Assembly: GCF_000954115.1 (NCBI RefSeq)
Contig: NZ_CP010797.1
Coordinates: forward strand, 868,001 to 932,000
Reading direction: 5' to 3'
Origin: Rhodococcus sp. B7740
GTDB lineage: Bacteria > Actinomycetota > Actinomycetes > Mycobacteriales > Mycobacteriaceae
Length of the DNA: 64,000 bases
A model generated the notes under the pieces. It was not told the DNA's origin. It saw only the letters and a program-made list of their open reading frames with translations, and did no database searches. Of this stretch, positions 33,300 to 41,450 are shown piece by piece (position 1 is the first letter of the stretch; each line of letters begins with the position of its first letter). A program made the position numbers and the translations under genes.

Positions 33300-35309
33300 G
33301 TGAGTTCACCCATTCTCGTCAAGGGTCAGAACATTTCTCTGCCGGACGACGTGACCGAACTGGATGTCATCGTGTCCTGGGTAGACCCGGAGCGAGATCT
33401 CGATGCGTCTGCATTGCTGGTGAATTCGAGCGGGCACGTTCGGTCCGATGCAGACTTCGTCTTCTACAACCAGCCGGAGTCCGCGGACGCGACCGTACGC
33501 TACCGCGGGAGCAGTAGCACCGACGAAGGCAAACAGGAACGAGTGTCGATCCATCTCGATTCTCTCGCAGCCGAAGTCGAGAAGGTGGTCATCGCGGGTA
33601 GCTCCGACGATGTTCCATTGGGTGAATTCGGGAAACTGTCGATGCAGGTGCGGGATCAAGCAGGTTCGGTGCTCGGGGAGTTCCTCACTGCCGATGCGTC
33701 GTCGGAACGAGCATTGGTGTTCGGGGAGGTGTACCGACGGAACGGCGTGTGGAAACTACGCGCGGTCGGTCATGGCTGGGAATCCGGATTGGGTGGTTTG
33801 GCCCAGGACTTCGGCGTCGACGTCGACGACGGCGAGCCCGAAGCTTCGGCGAATGAAGTTGTCGTGGTCGAGGTCGCCGACTCGCACGTGCTGGCCGTCG
33901 ATACGACCGGTGAGATCGTCGACGTCTCGGTTGTCGATGTCGAACCGCCGAAACGCGGCGTTCGCACCAAGAAGCCCGTTGCCAAGAAGGTCGCGCCGCC
34001 TCAGTTCACCCTGGCCGGGGGAGAGGGGTGGCAGACGGCTCGCCTGTTCTCCGTGTCCGGTGTCGGATCCGGTGAGGAGCAGGAGAAGAGGGCCACCTCG
34101 GCGCTGATCGCGACGATGCAGGCGGTTCGTCCGTTCGCTCGCGCAATCTGCGCACATGCCGGAGCGCCGTCCGGTCCCTTCGAGGGATACCTCGAAGTGC
34201 ATTTCGTCAAGGGCGAGGGCAAGGTCATCCCCGACGGTGTGTTTCGAGTATCGCGCGCGGGCCAAGTGTGGACAGCGTTGCTGGAAGTGAAAACCGGCAC
34301 CGGCAAGCTACAGAAAGAGCAGCTCGAGAATTACCTCGATGTCGCAAAACGACATAAATACGAGACCGTTCTGAGTTTGTCCAACGACATTCCGGCCTCC
34401 GCCGGTGAGCTCCCGGTCCAGGTGAACAAGACCAAGCTGAACAAGGTCTCCCTGCGGCATATCTCCTGGTCCGAGGTCATTCACGAGGCTCGAATGTTGT
34501 TGTCGCACGGCGACCTTGCGGATCCACTGCAAGCATGGATTCTGAGCGAATTCGTCCGGTATCTGACGCACCCGAAGTCAGGCGCGACGGAGTTCGTCGA
34601 CATGGGTCGCCACTGGGTTGCAGTTCGCGACTCGGTCACCGCAGGAACGCTTCGCTCCGGCGATGTGAAGGCCTTGTCGGTGGCGAATACATGGGCGTCG
34701 CTGTCCAGGCACCTGGCCTTGCGGATGACTGCCGATCTCGGCGTTCCGGTGAAGCATCACCTCCCGAGGAAGTTCAGCGGAGATCCCCAGGCGCGCAACG
34801 AGTACATCGTCGAGCAACTCGTTGCCTCCGGTTGTCTCTCGGCCACATTGCGCATTCCTGATGCCGCCGGAGATGTCACTGTCGAAGCGGACCTGCGTAC
34901 CAACAAGATTCAGTGCAGCACCGCTATCGACGCGCCGACCGACGGGACCGCGCTCCGACGAGCATCATGGCTGCTCAAGCAATTGAAGAACGCTCCTGCC
35001 GACATCCTGGTCGAAGCCGTGTTCGCAGACCCAGGCGAAATATCCTGCGAGAACTTGGCGACAGTGCGCTCGGACACCAAATCGTTGACCGCAGGCCGGA
35101 TCAGCGAACTGCAGTACTTCACGCTGACGTCACCGACCAAGATGGGTAGCAAGCGCTCGGGATCGGCGGCCAGCTTCATCGGTAGCGTGACCGACGGTCT
35201 CGACGCCTTCTATCGGGATGTGGTGCAGCCTTTGAAGCCATGGGTCCCTTCGGCACCGGAATCGGTCTCGATCGAGAATTCAGGCGACTCGGCTGTGACC
35301 TCGTATTGA
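33300..35309 (+). CDS. TerD-domain protein fused to a PD-(D/E)XK nuclease-like domain
   Basis: A 669-residue cytoplasmic protein. Residues ~3-165 form a TerD (tellurite/stress) domain: ILVKGQNISLP, DLDASALLV, DADFVFYNQ, and GEVYRRNGVWKLRAVGHGW. A Lys/Pro-rich linker (~215-233) leads to a nuclease-like core with PDG (311-313), EVK in LLEVKTG (329-331) and QLENYLDVAK (341-350), the D...ExK...Q pattern. The last ~300 residues match nothing I recognise. GTG at 33300 has AGGAG upstream. It stands alone between the ABC operon and the IclR gene. TerD proteins bind calcium and respond to envelope or phage stress in other bacteria; nuclease activity here is inferred. Confidence 0.8.
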   Translation: MSSPILVKGQNISLPDDVTELDVIVSWVDPERDLDASALLVNSSGHVRSDADFVFYNQPESADATVRYRGSSSTDEGKQERVSIHLDSLAAEVEKVVIAGSSDDVPLGEFGKLSMQVRDQAGSVLGEFLTADASSERALVFGEVYRRNGVWKLRAVGHGWESGLGGLAQDFGVDVDDGEPEASANEVVVVEVADSHVLAVDTTGEIVDVSVVDVEPPKRGVRTKKPVAKKVAPPQFTLAGGEGWQTARLFSVSGVGSGEEQEKRATSALIATMQAVRPFARAICAHAGAPSGPFEGYLEVHFVKGEGKVIPDGVFRVSRAGQVWTALLEVKTGTGKLQKEQLENYLDVAKRHKYETVLSLSNDIPASAGELPVQVNKTKLNKVSLRHISWSEVIHEARMLLSHGDLADPLQAWILSEFVRYLTHPKSGATEFVDMGRHWVAVRDSVTAGTLRSGDVKALSVANTWASLSRHLALRMTADLGVPVKHHLPRKFSGDPQARNEYIVEQLVASGCLSATLRIPDAAGDVTVEADLRTNKIQCSTAIDAPTDGTALRRASWLLKQLKNAPADILVEAVFADPGEISCENLATVRSDTKSLTAGRISELQYFTLTSPTKMGSKRSGSAASFIGSVTDGLDAFYRDVVQPLKPWVPSAPESVSIENSGDSAVTSY

Positions 35310-35349
35310 GCTCGGTCCAGGACTGCAGATGGAGATGCGCGGAGCCACT

Positions 35350-36171
35350 TCACGGCTTTCCCCGGAATCCGAGTCGATATGAAATACGCTGCGCGCCATC
35401 GATCAATGCCGCTGCCAGCTCGTCTTGGCGTGGTTGGGTGAAGTTCGCCAGAAAGCCTCCGAAACTCAATGCCGCTACAGGCCGGCCTGTGCGGTCGAAG
35501 ATGCATGCGCCGAGGGCTGCGACGCCCGGGGTGACGTCCTCGAGGCTGATGGCATACCCACGAGCACGCGTCTCGGCCAACACCTGACGGAGGTGTTCTT
35601 CGGGGACGGGCTTTCCCGACGGCGTGGCAAGCGGTCCAGTCGCAAGTACGCGTGAGAGGAATGTGTCTTCGAGTTCGGCCAACAAGGCCAACGGCGCACC
35701 GCCGATGAACAACGGTAGCGATCGCCCGACCGACAGTGACATGACGCGTACCGGACGGCTGCTCTCGATCAGATCGAGACATACGGCTCGGGCACCGTCC
35801 GGCACCACGAGGTAGACGTTCTCGTCGTACTGTGCGGCCAGATCGGACATGACGTGACTGGCCTCGGTCCGAAGGTCGAAGCTGCCGAGCACGCTCGATG
35901 CCAGCTCGAATACGCGCAAGGTCATCTTGTAGCCACCGGATGCGGTTCGTTCGATCCAACCGGTGAGCTCGAGAGTGTCGAGGATGCGATACGTCGTCGT
36001 GCGTGTGTACCCGCACCGTTCGACGAGATCCTGAATGGACAGCTCAGGCGACTCGCGATCGAACGATTCCAAGATCCTCGTCGCCTTGACCACCGACGCG
36101 ATGTGGTTTTTCGGGTCGATTTCGAGTTCTGTCGGTGCAGGCATGAATTCCCCCAGTGTGACCGTTGACAC
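35350..36171 (-). CDS. IclR-family transcriptional regulator
   Basis: A 273-residue regulator. The N-terminal winged helix is at residues ~24-85 (ASVVKATRILESF, YTRTTTYRILDTLELTGWIER). The C-terminal IclR effector domain (GRSLPLFIGGAPLALLAELED, RGYAISLEDVTPGVAALGACIFD) binds a small metabolite. ATG at 36171 or at 36144 could be the start. It faces the ten-gene sugar operon across a 122-base region that holds a repeat-rich operator, so it most likely controls that operon and itself. Confidence 0.92.
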   Translation of the reverse strand: MSTVTLGEFMPAPTELEIDPKNHIASVVKATRILESFDRESPELSIQDLVERCGYTRTTTYRILDTLELTGWIERTASGGYKMTLRVFELASSVLGSFDLRTEASHVMSDLAAQYDENVYLVVPDGARAVCLDLIESSRPVRVMSLSVGRSLPLFIGGAPLALLAELEDTFLSRVLATGPLATPSGKPVPEEHLRQVLAETRARGYAISLEDVTPGVAALGACIFDRTGRPVAALSFGGFLANFTQPRQDELAAALIDGAQRISYRLGFRGKP

Positions 36172-36199
36172 TTCGATGACCTTGTGAGACCGTACTTTC

Positions 36200-36232
36200 G
36201 GATTCCGGACAGACTATCCGGAATCCGGACAG
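36200..36232. promoter_or_regulatory. IclR operator candidate: 20-bp-spaced repeats with inverted repeat
   Basis: GGATTCCGGACAG at 36200-36212 and GGAATCCGGACAG at 36220-36232 are direct repeats 20 bases (two helical turns) apart. Within them ATTCCGGA (36202-36209) and TCCGGAAT (36217-36224) form a perfect 8-bp inverted repeat with a 7-base spacer. The site lies between the divergent iclR gene and the sugar operon. Confidence 0.72.
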
Positions 36233-36293
36233 TTTCGCAAGTGTTCGGTGATGGGACCGCCCAACCGGTGGTCGACGCTCATTGAGGAGCCTG

Positions 36294-36842
36294 ATGACGG
36301 CCGCTGCAAGTCACCCCGTCGATTTCGACGGATCGGATCAACCCCGCTCGAAGGTGGACGTGACCGATGGTTGGCACATTCACCTCGGTGCCAGTACCCG
36401 GTTCGATCGAGTTGTTCGTGCGTCGATCCGATCCTCGACGACTGGGTCGGGCCTGAAGGAGTTCGATTCCTTCGTTCGGCGTTTCGCTCCTTCCACCTAC
36501 GACGGCGCGCGGATACGCGCCGTGATTGCAACCCACCTGGCAGGTAACTCGCCGATCGCATACCGAGCCGCATCGACGACCGATGCGGGAATCCTTGTCG
36601 GTGCGTCGTACAAGACCACCATCGACGAAATTCTCGGAGCAGTGTGGGAAGGGTGCCTATCGGCAGTCGTCGACGACGCCGCGCGTGCGGGCGTCACCGA
36701 TCCGGTGCATCTGGTGTGCGAGCATCCCACCGCCGACTCGGTTGCAATGGTCCTCACTCACGGTGTCGCTGCGAGAGCGAGTTTCGCCGCCTCGATGCGC
36801 ACAGCTATCGACGGCCTTCATCAGGTGGTGTCCGATGTCTGA
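36294..36842 (+). CDS. Unrecognised 182-aa protein, first gene of sugar operon
   Basis: No family recognised. The protein is soluble, has no signal or membrane segment, and contains GWHIHLGAS near the start and an alpha/beta-looking C-terminal half (DPVHLVCEHPTADSVAMVLTHG). ATG at 36294 has a strong GAGGAG ribosome site four bases upstream, which supports translation. It overlaps the kinase gene by 8 bases and is therefore co-translated with it, so a role in the pathway is likely. A kinase-associated or regulatory protein is only a guess. Confidence 0.75.
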   Translation: MTAAASHPVDFDGSDQPRSKVDVTDGWHIHLGASTRFDRVVRASIRSSTTGSGLKEFDSFVRRFAPSTYDGARIRAVIATHLAGNSPIAYRAASTTDAGILVGASYKTTIDEILGAVWEGCLSAVVDDAARAGVTDPVHLVCEHPTADSVAMVLTHGVAARASFAASMRTAIDGLHQVVSDV

Positions 36843-38400
36843 CTCTCCGCCGCCCACTGTGCTCGTCGGTGTCGACAAGGGCACCAGTTCGATCAAGGCC
36901 ATCGCGGTGGATGCGTTCACGGGAATGGTGCTGGCGGAATCCGGGTGTCCGACGCCGTCTGTCCGCACCGGTAGCGACCGTCACGAGGAAGACTGTGACA
37001 AGACCTGGGAAACTACTGCCCGAACCATTGCCGAAGTAGTGGACCGACTGCCCGCCGATACGCGTTTTCTGGCGGTAGGGGTGACCGGGCACATGGGTGG
37101 ACTATGGGCGCTCGATGATGGAGGGACCCCGGTCGGAAACGCCATTTGTTGGCCTGACGCGCGAGCAGCTGACGTTCTCGACGACGTGATCGACCGAGAC
37201 TCCGAGGGAACGTTGTACTCGCTCGGCGGAAACGCGATGATCCCGGGCATGCCCTACCCGCTGCTTGCTTGGTTGAAAATGCATGAGCCGCAGAGGTACT
37301 CGCGCATCTCGACCGTGTTCATGGCGAAGGACTACGTGAATTATCGACTCACCGGTGTGATCGCCACCGAGGAGTCCGATCTGTCCTTCTGGCCGTGCGA
37401 CCTGGCAGCGCGATCGACATCCGGTTACATATTCGAAGCGTTCGGTATTCCGGAGGCCGAAAAATTCGTTCCCTCCGTACTGTCGAGCTCTTCGGTCATG
37501 GGCCGTGTCACGCCCGAAGCATCCGCGATGACTGGACTTCCGGTGGGGACGGTTGTCGCTGCCGGTTGCGGCGACGCGACGGCGAATATGATCGGCGTCG
37601 GCGCGCAGGGGGACGGCCAAGCCACCACGACGCTCGGCACCAGCCTGATGAACGGCACGTCGAGCGCGCAACCGCTGTTCGACCCGCCCGGAGTGGGTTT
37701 CAGCTTCCTGATGCCCGAAGGTCGCTGGCAGCGTCAGATCACCAACTCCGGTGGCGGAACACTCTGCCTGGATTGGGTCGTGGAGACTTTCTGCAGCGAC
37801 TTGGCGGACGAGATCAAACGCGGTGAGAGCTCGTTCGGAGCTGTTGTCGCGGACGCCGCCGCACGCACAGAGCCCGGGAACGACGGGTTGATCTTCCACC
37901 CCTATCTCAACACTGCCGGAGCCACAGCACCGTTCGTCAACGTGCAGGCGCGAGGTAGCTTCGTCGGATTCGGTATGGACACCACAGTGGACAACCTGAT
38001 CCGTGGCGTACTGGAAGGAACCGCTCTCTCCATCCGTCACTGCTACGAGGCGATGCCGACCGACATCACCGAAATTCGACTCACCGGAGGCGGAGCGCGC
38101 AGCGCCGCCTGGTGTCAGATCATCTCCGACGTCTTGCAGAAGCAGATGACAGTGCCCGATGTCTCCGAGTCAGGTGCACTCGGAGCCGCCATGCTGGGCG
38201 GGGTAGCGGTCGGACACTATCGCGATATTGCCCACGCCACAGCGACACTCGTGCGGGACGGCGCTGTGTACAGCCCCGACCCGGACACCGCCTCCACCTA
38301 CGACGACATGTTTCGTACCTATCGAGCTCTGCTCGGGCCGCTCGAGCCCGTCTGGGCCGCGCAATTCACTTTCGCCCATTCACAACAGGAGACTTCATGA
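36835..38400 (+). CDS. FGGY-family carbohydrate kinase
   Basis: Phosphorylates a sugar or polyol with ATP. The 521-residue protein has the N-terminal phosphate loop GVDKGTSSIKA (12-22), the sugar-site VGVTGHMGGLWALDDGG and NAICWPDARA, and the C-terminal ATP-site ITEIRLTGGGARSAAWCQIISDVL. The mid-part GCGDATANMIGVGAQGDGQ is typical of xylulokinase/AI-2-kinase relatives. Substrate not deducible; the operon's transketolase and glycerol-dehydrogenase genes favour a short ketose or polyol. ATG at 36835 lies inside the upstream gene; its stop overlaps the next start (ATGA). Confidence 0.92.
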   Translation: MSDSPPPTVLVGVDKGTSSIKAIAVDAFTGMVLAESGCPTPSVRTGSDRHEEDCDKTWETTARTIAEVVDRLPADTRFLAVGVTGHMGGLWALDDGGTPVGNAICWPDARAADVLDDVIDRDSEGTLYSLGGNAMIPGMPYPLLAWLKMHEPQRYSRISTVFMAKDYVNYRLTGVIATEESDLSFWPCDLAARSTSGYIFEAFGIPEAEKFVPSVLSSSSVMGRVTPEASAMTGLPVGTVVAAGCGDATANMIGVGAQGDGQATTTLGTSLMNGTSSAQPLFDPPGVGFSFLMPEGRWQRQITNSGGGTLCLDWVVETFCSDLADEIKRGESSFGAVVADAAARTEPGNDGLIFHPYLNTAGATAPFVNVQARGSFVGFGMDTTVDNLIRGVLEGTALSIRHCYEAMPTDITEIRLTGGGARSAAWCQIISDVLQKQMTVPDVSESGALGAAMLGGVAVGHYRDIAHATATLVRDGAVYSPDPDTASTYDDMFRTYRALLGPLEPVWAAQFTFAHSQQETS

Positions 38401-39314
38401 TCGTCAGAACCGTTCTGGGAGATATCGATCCGGCGGAACTCGGACAGACCTTGTGTCACGAGCACCTGTTCACGAACCCGCCGGCGTGGGCCACGCACGA
38501 GGACTCGGACATGGTGTTGCACAACGTGGACAACGCGGTGAGCGAACTCGACGACTTCATGGCGGTCGGCGGCGGTGCCGTGATCGAGATGACCACGGCG
38601 GACTACGGGCGAAACGCAGAGAAGCTGCTGGCCGCCGCCAGCCGTACCGCTGTCCATGTGGTGTCCGCGTCGGGCTATCAGAAGGGTATCTACTACCCGG
38701 ATTCCGTAGAGACCGAGAGTGTCGACGAGTTGGCGCAGAGGTTCGTCGAGGACGTCACCGTCGGGATCGACGGAACCACGGCACGTGCCGGCGTCATCAA
38801 GTACGGGACCTGCCGAACCGACCGCATTCGGGACGACGAGGAGAAGGTCCAAAAAGCAACGGCGCAAGCCCATCTCGCAACCGGTGCGCCGATCTCCACG
38901 CACTGCCAGGCGGGAACGCTCGGCACTGTCCAGGTGGCCGGTTTCGAGGATCACGGCGTCGATCCGAATCGAGTGCTGATCGGGCACGTCGACCGGAATC
39001 TCGATTACGACTACATCCGTACGCTCGCCGGGACCGGGGTATGGCTCGGCTTCGATCACTGGACCAAGCCGAAGTACCCATCGGACGACATACGAATCTC
39101 GTTCGTGGAGAAACTGTTCGACGAGGGATTCACCAAGATCATGGTGTCCGGTGACCTCGGTCGTCCCAGCTATCAGCCGAGCTACGGGGGAACCCCCGGC
39201 TTTGCCGGGTTGACCACGCAGGTGCAGGGGCGGATGAACGACAAACTGATCCACCAGCTCTTCGTCGTCAATCCATCGCAGTTTTTCGCGTTCGAACCGG
39301 TCGGGAGCCGATAG
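38397..39314 (+). CDS. Phosphotriesterase-family metal hydrolase (lactonase-type)
   Basis: A 305-residue TIM-barrel amidohydrolase. All binuclear metal ligands are visible: H21 and H23 in CHEHLF, bridging lysine K135 in GVIKYG, H169 in STHCQAG, H197 in IGHVDR and D253 in SGDLGR. Members hydrolyse lactones or phosphoesters. In a sugar operon a sugar-lactone or cyclic sugar-phosphate substrate is the most plausible. Coupled to the kinase by ATGA and to the phosphatase by a one-base overlap. Confidence 0.9.
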   Translation: MIVRTVLGDIDPAELGQTLCHEHLFTNPPAWATHEDSDMVLHNVDNAVSELDDFMAVGGGAVIEMTTADYGRNAEKLLAAASRTAVHVVSASGYQKGIYYPDSVETESVDELAQRFVEDVTVGIDGTTARAGVIKYGTCRTDRIRDDEEKVQKATAQAHLATGAPISTHCQAGTLGTVQVAGFEDHGVDPNRVLIGHVDRNLDYDYIRTLAGTGVWLGFDHWTKPKYPSDDIRISFVEKLFDEGFTKIMVSGDLGRPSYQPSYGGTPGFAGLTTQVQGRMNDKLIHQLFVVNPSQFFAFEPVGSR

Positions 39315-40018
39315 TGGCCGCCGATACGCAGGGTGACAGCGGAATCCTGTTCGACTTCGACGGCACGCTGGTCGACTCGGGCGCTGCGATAGTCGCTGCT
39401 TACCGCAGCACGTTCGAGGAGCAGTTGGGGGTCTCGCTGCCCGCCGAGTTGGAGGACCCGCACGTACTGATGGCCCCGCGCCCGATGGAGGTGTTCGCAA
39501 CGTGGTCGGATGGTGATCCGGAGGAGCTCGTTGCTGCATATGGTGCCCACTACATCGGTGGGGCGTACCGGCACGTGAGACCGTACGAAGGAACTCTAGA
39601 TTTGTTCTCCGAATTAGCAACCAGCGGAACGAAATTCGGTATAGTTACCAACAAGTCGCGGCAACGATTGCTACTCGATCTCGAGTGGGTGGGAATCGAC
39701 CCGGCTTCGCTCAGCTGCATCGTCACAGCCGATGATTCGATACAACGCAAACCGGATCCGACCCCGATCCACCTCGGAGTCGAACGGTCGGGTATCGACC
39801 CGACCGGTTCCTGGTACGTCGGCGACGGTCCGCAGGACATTCTTGCCGGGAGAGCCGCCGGCCTGCGCACTGCGGGCGCGAACTACGGCTACTACGGCCC
39901 CCACATGCTTTCGGAATACGCGCCTGATCTCTCGCTGGAGGCTCCTCTCGACGCCCTCGGCCTCCTCTCGACACCCCACCCCCCAACATCTAGTCGGACA
40001 CAACCGATGAGGTTGTGA
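39314..40018 (+). CDS. HAD-family phosphatase (Gph/PGMB type)
   Basis: A 234-residue hydrolase. Motif I is FDFDGTLVDSG, motif II the Thr in FGIVTNKS, motif III the Lys in QRKPDPTPI and motif IV VGDGPQDILAG. The cap lies between motifs I and II as in phosphoglycolate phosphatase. It probably removes phosphate from a pathway or dead-end sugar phosphate. GTG at 39314 uses the last base of the upstream stop. A disordered Pro/Ser tail ends the protein. Confidence 0.88.
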   Translation: MAADTQGDSGILFDFDGTLVDSGAAIVAAYRSTFEEQLGVSLPAELEDPHVLMAPRPMEVFATWSDGDPEELVAAYGAHYIGGAYRHVRPYEGTLDLFSELATSGTKFGIVTNKSRQRLLLDLEWVGIDPASLSCIVTADDSIQRKPDPTPIHLGVERSGIDPTGSWYVGDGPQDILAGRAAGLRTAGANYGYYGPHMLSEYAPDLSLEAPLDALGLLSTPHPPTSSRTQPMRL

Positions 40019-40034
40019 CAGAACGGAATCCGAT

Positions 40035-41450
40035 ATGCGATCTCTGACGATCAATTCGGTTCGAGACATCAACGATCTGATCGACCTCGAAGACATTCGA
40101 ACCCGCCGCCACAAATTACTCCTCGTTCTGGGGCTCGGCGGTATTGCATTCGAAGCCTTCTATCTCGCGGTCCTCAGCGCCGGCACCAGCCCCATGACCG
40201 AACAGCTCGGCCTCAGTGCCAACGAAGTGGGTCTGGTCAGTTCCTACGGGTACATCGCCACACTTATTGCCGCATTGACATGCGGTTTCCTTGCCGACCG
40301 CCTCGGTCGCGTCAAGCTCATGGTTCTGGCTAAGATCGTCGCGGTCGTGGCCTTGATCATCATGGCCACCGCACCCAACTTCTGGATCCTCGTTCTGGGT
40401 CGCTGCCTGGCAGGCGCCGCGTACGGTATCGACCTCGGCGTTGCCATGGCGTACCTGGCGGAGTTCCTACCCAAGCTGCGTCGTCACCTGCTCAACTTCT
40501 GGCAGGCGCAGTGGTACATCTCCAGCTCGTTCGCACTCCTCGTCGTCCTCGGTCTGTACAACCTCGACCTCGGTCTGGACATCTGGCGCTGGGCGCTCGG
40601 TGCAGCGGCCGTGTTCGCGGTCATCGTCACTGTCGGCCAGATGCTGTTCATGCCCGAGAGTCCACGGTGGCTCGCAGAGAAGAACGATCTGGCGCGGTTG
40701 AAGAAGTCTCTCGAGCAGGTGTACGAGATCGAACCGATATTCCCCGCCTCGGGGATCCTGGCCGTCGATGCGGACCGTCCGGACACGGCCAAATGGTCCG
40801 ACCTGTTCAACTCGACCTATCGCCGTCGTACCATCCTGGCCAACGGTGTCACCGCCATGCAGGCATTGCAGTACTACGCCGTCGCCTACTACCTTCCGGT
40901 GATCGCTCTGACATTGTTCGGAAAGGGTTTCGGTGAGGCCATCTTCGGCTCACTGGTGTTCAATCTGTTCGGCATCGTGGGTGGCGTGGCGTCCATCTGG
41001 GTCGCTCGCAAGCTCGGAGCGCACGGCGCGGCGATGTACGGGTTCTTGGCCGTCGCCGCCATGATCCTGATCCTCGGTGTCTTCTTCGACTCGCTCCCTA
41101 CGGCATTGATGTTCCTCGTGCCTGCCCTGTTCATCTTCTTCCACTCTGCCGGTCCCGGTGTTTCGGGTCTGACAATGGCCGCCATGGCGTACCCCAGCGA
41201 TCTTCGAGGCCGCGGTGGCCAGATCGCCACGGTGTCGCAGAGTCTGGGCGGGATAGTCGGCCTCTACGCCTTCCCCAACATGGTCGAGGCGTACGGACTG
41301 GCGACCACCATCACGATCTTCGCCATCGTTCCTCTCATCGGCGTCGGTGTGTGCAAGGCGATAATGTGGGAGCCGTTCGACGAGGGTGAGGCTGTGGCCC
41401 TCGAAGCCGAAGCCAAGATCGGCAAGCCACTCGAAGGTCAGTCCGCATGA
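40035..41450 (+). CDS. MFS transporter, sugar-porter type (first of tandem pair)
   Basis: A 471-residue protein with 12 predicted membrane helices. Family signatures are GFLADRLGRVK (loop 2-3) and FMPESPRWLAEKND before the central loop. Residues 1-30 are cytoplasmic. It shares the same scaffold, including GRCLAGAAYGIDLGVAMAYLAE and FWQAQWYISSSFALLV, with the next gene. It likely imports the operon's substrate by proton symport. Stop overlaps the second transporter by ATGA. Confidence 0.92.
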   Translation: MRSLTINSVRDINDLIDLEDIRTRRHKLLLVLGLGGIAFEAFYLAVLSAGTSPMTEQLGLSANEVGLVSSYGYIATLIAALTCGFLADRLGRVKLMVLAKIVAVVALIIMATAPNFWILVLGRCLAGAAYGIDLGVAMAYLAEFLPKLRRHLLNFWQAQWYISSSFALLVVLGLYNLDLGLDIWRWALGAAAVFAVIVTVGQMLFMPESPRWLAEKNDLARLKKSLEQVYEIEPIFPASGILAVDADRPDTAKWSDLFNSTYRRRTILANGVTAMQALQYYAVAYYLPVIALTLFGKGFGEAIFGSLVFNLFGIVGGVASIWVARKLGAHGAAMYGFLAVAAMILILGVFFDSLPTALMFLVPALFIFFHSAGPGVSGLTMAAMAYPSDLRGRGGQIATVSQSLGGIVGLYAFPNMVEAYGLATTITIFAIVPLIGVGVCKAIMWEPFDEGEAVALEAEAKIGKPLEGQSA

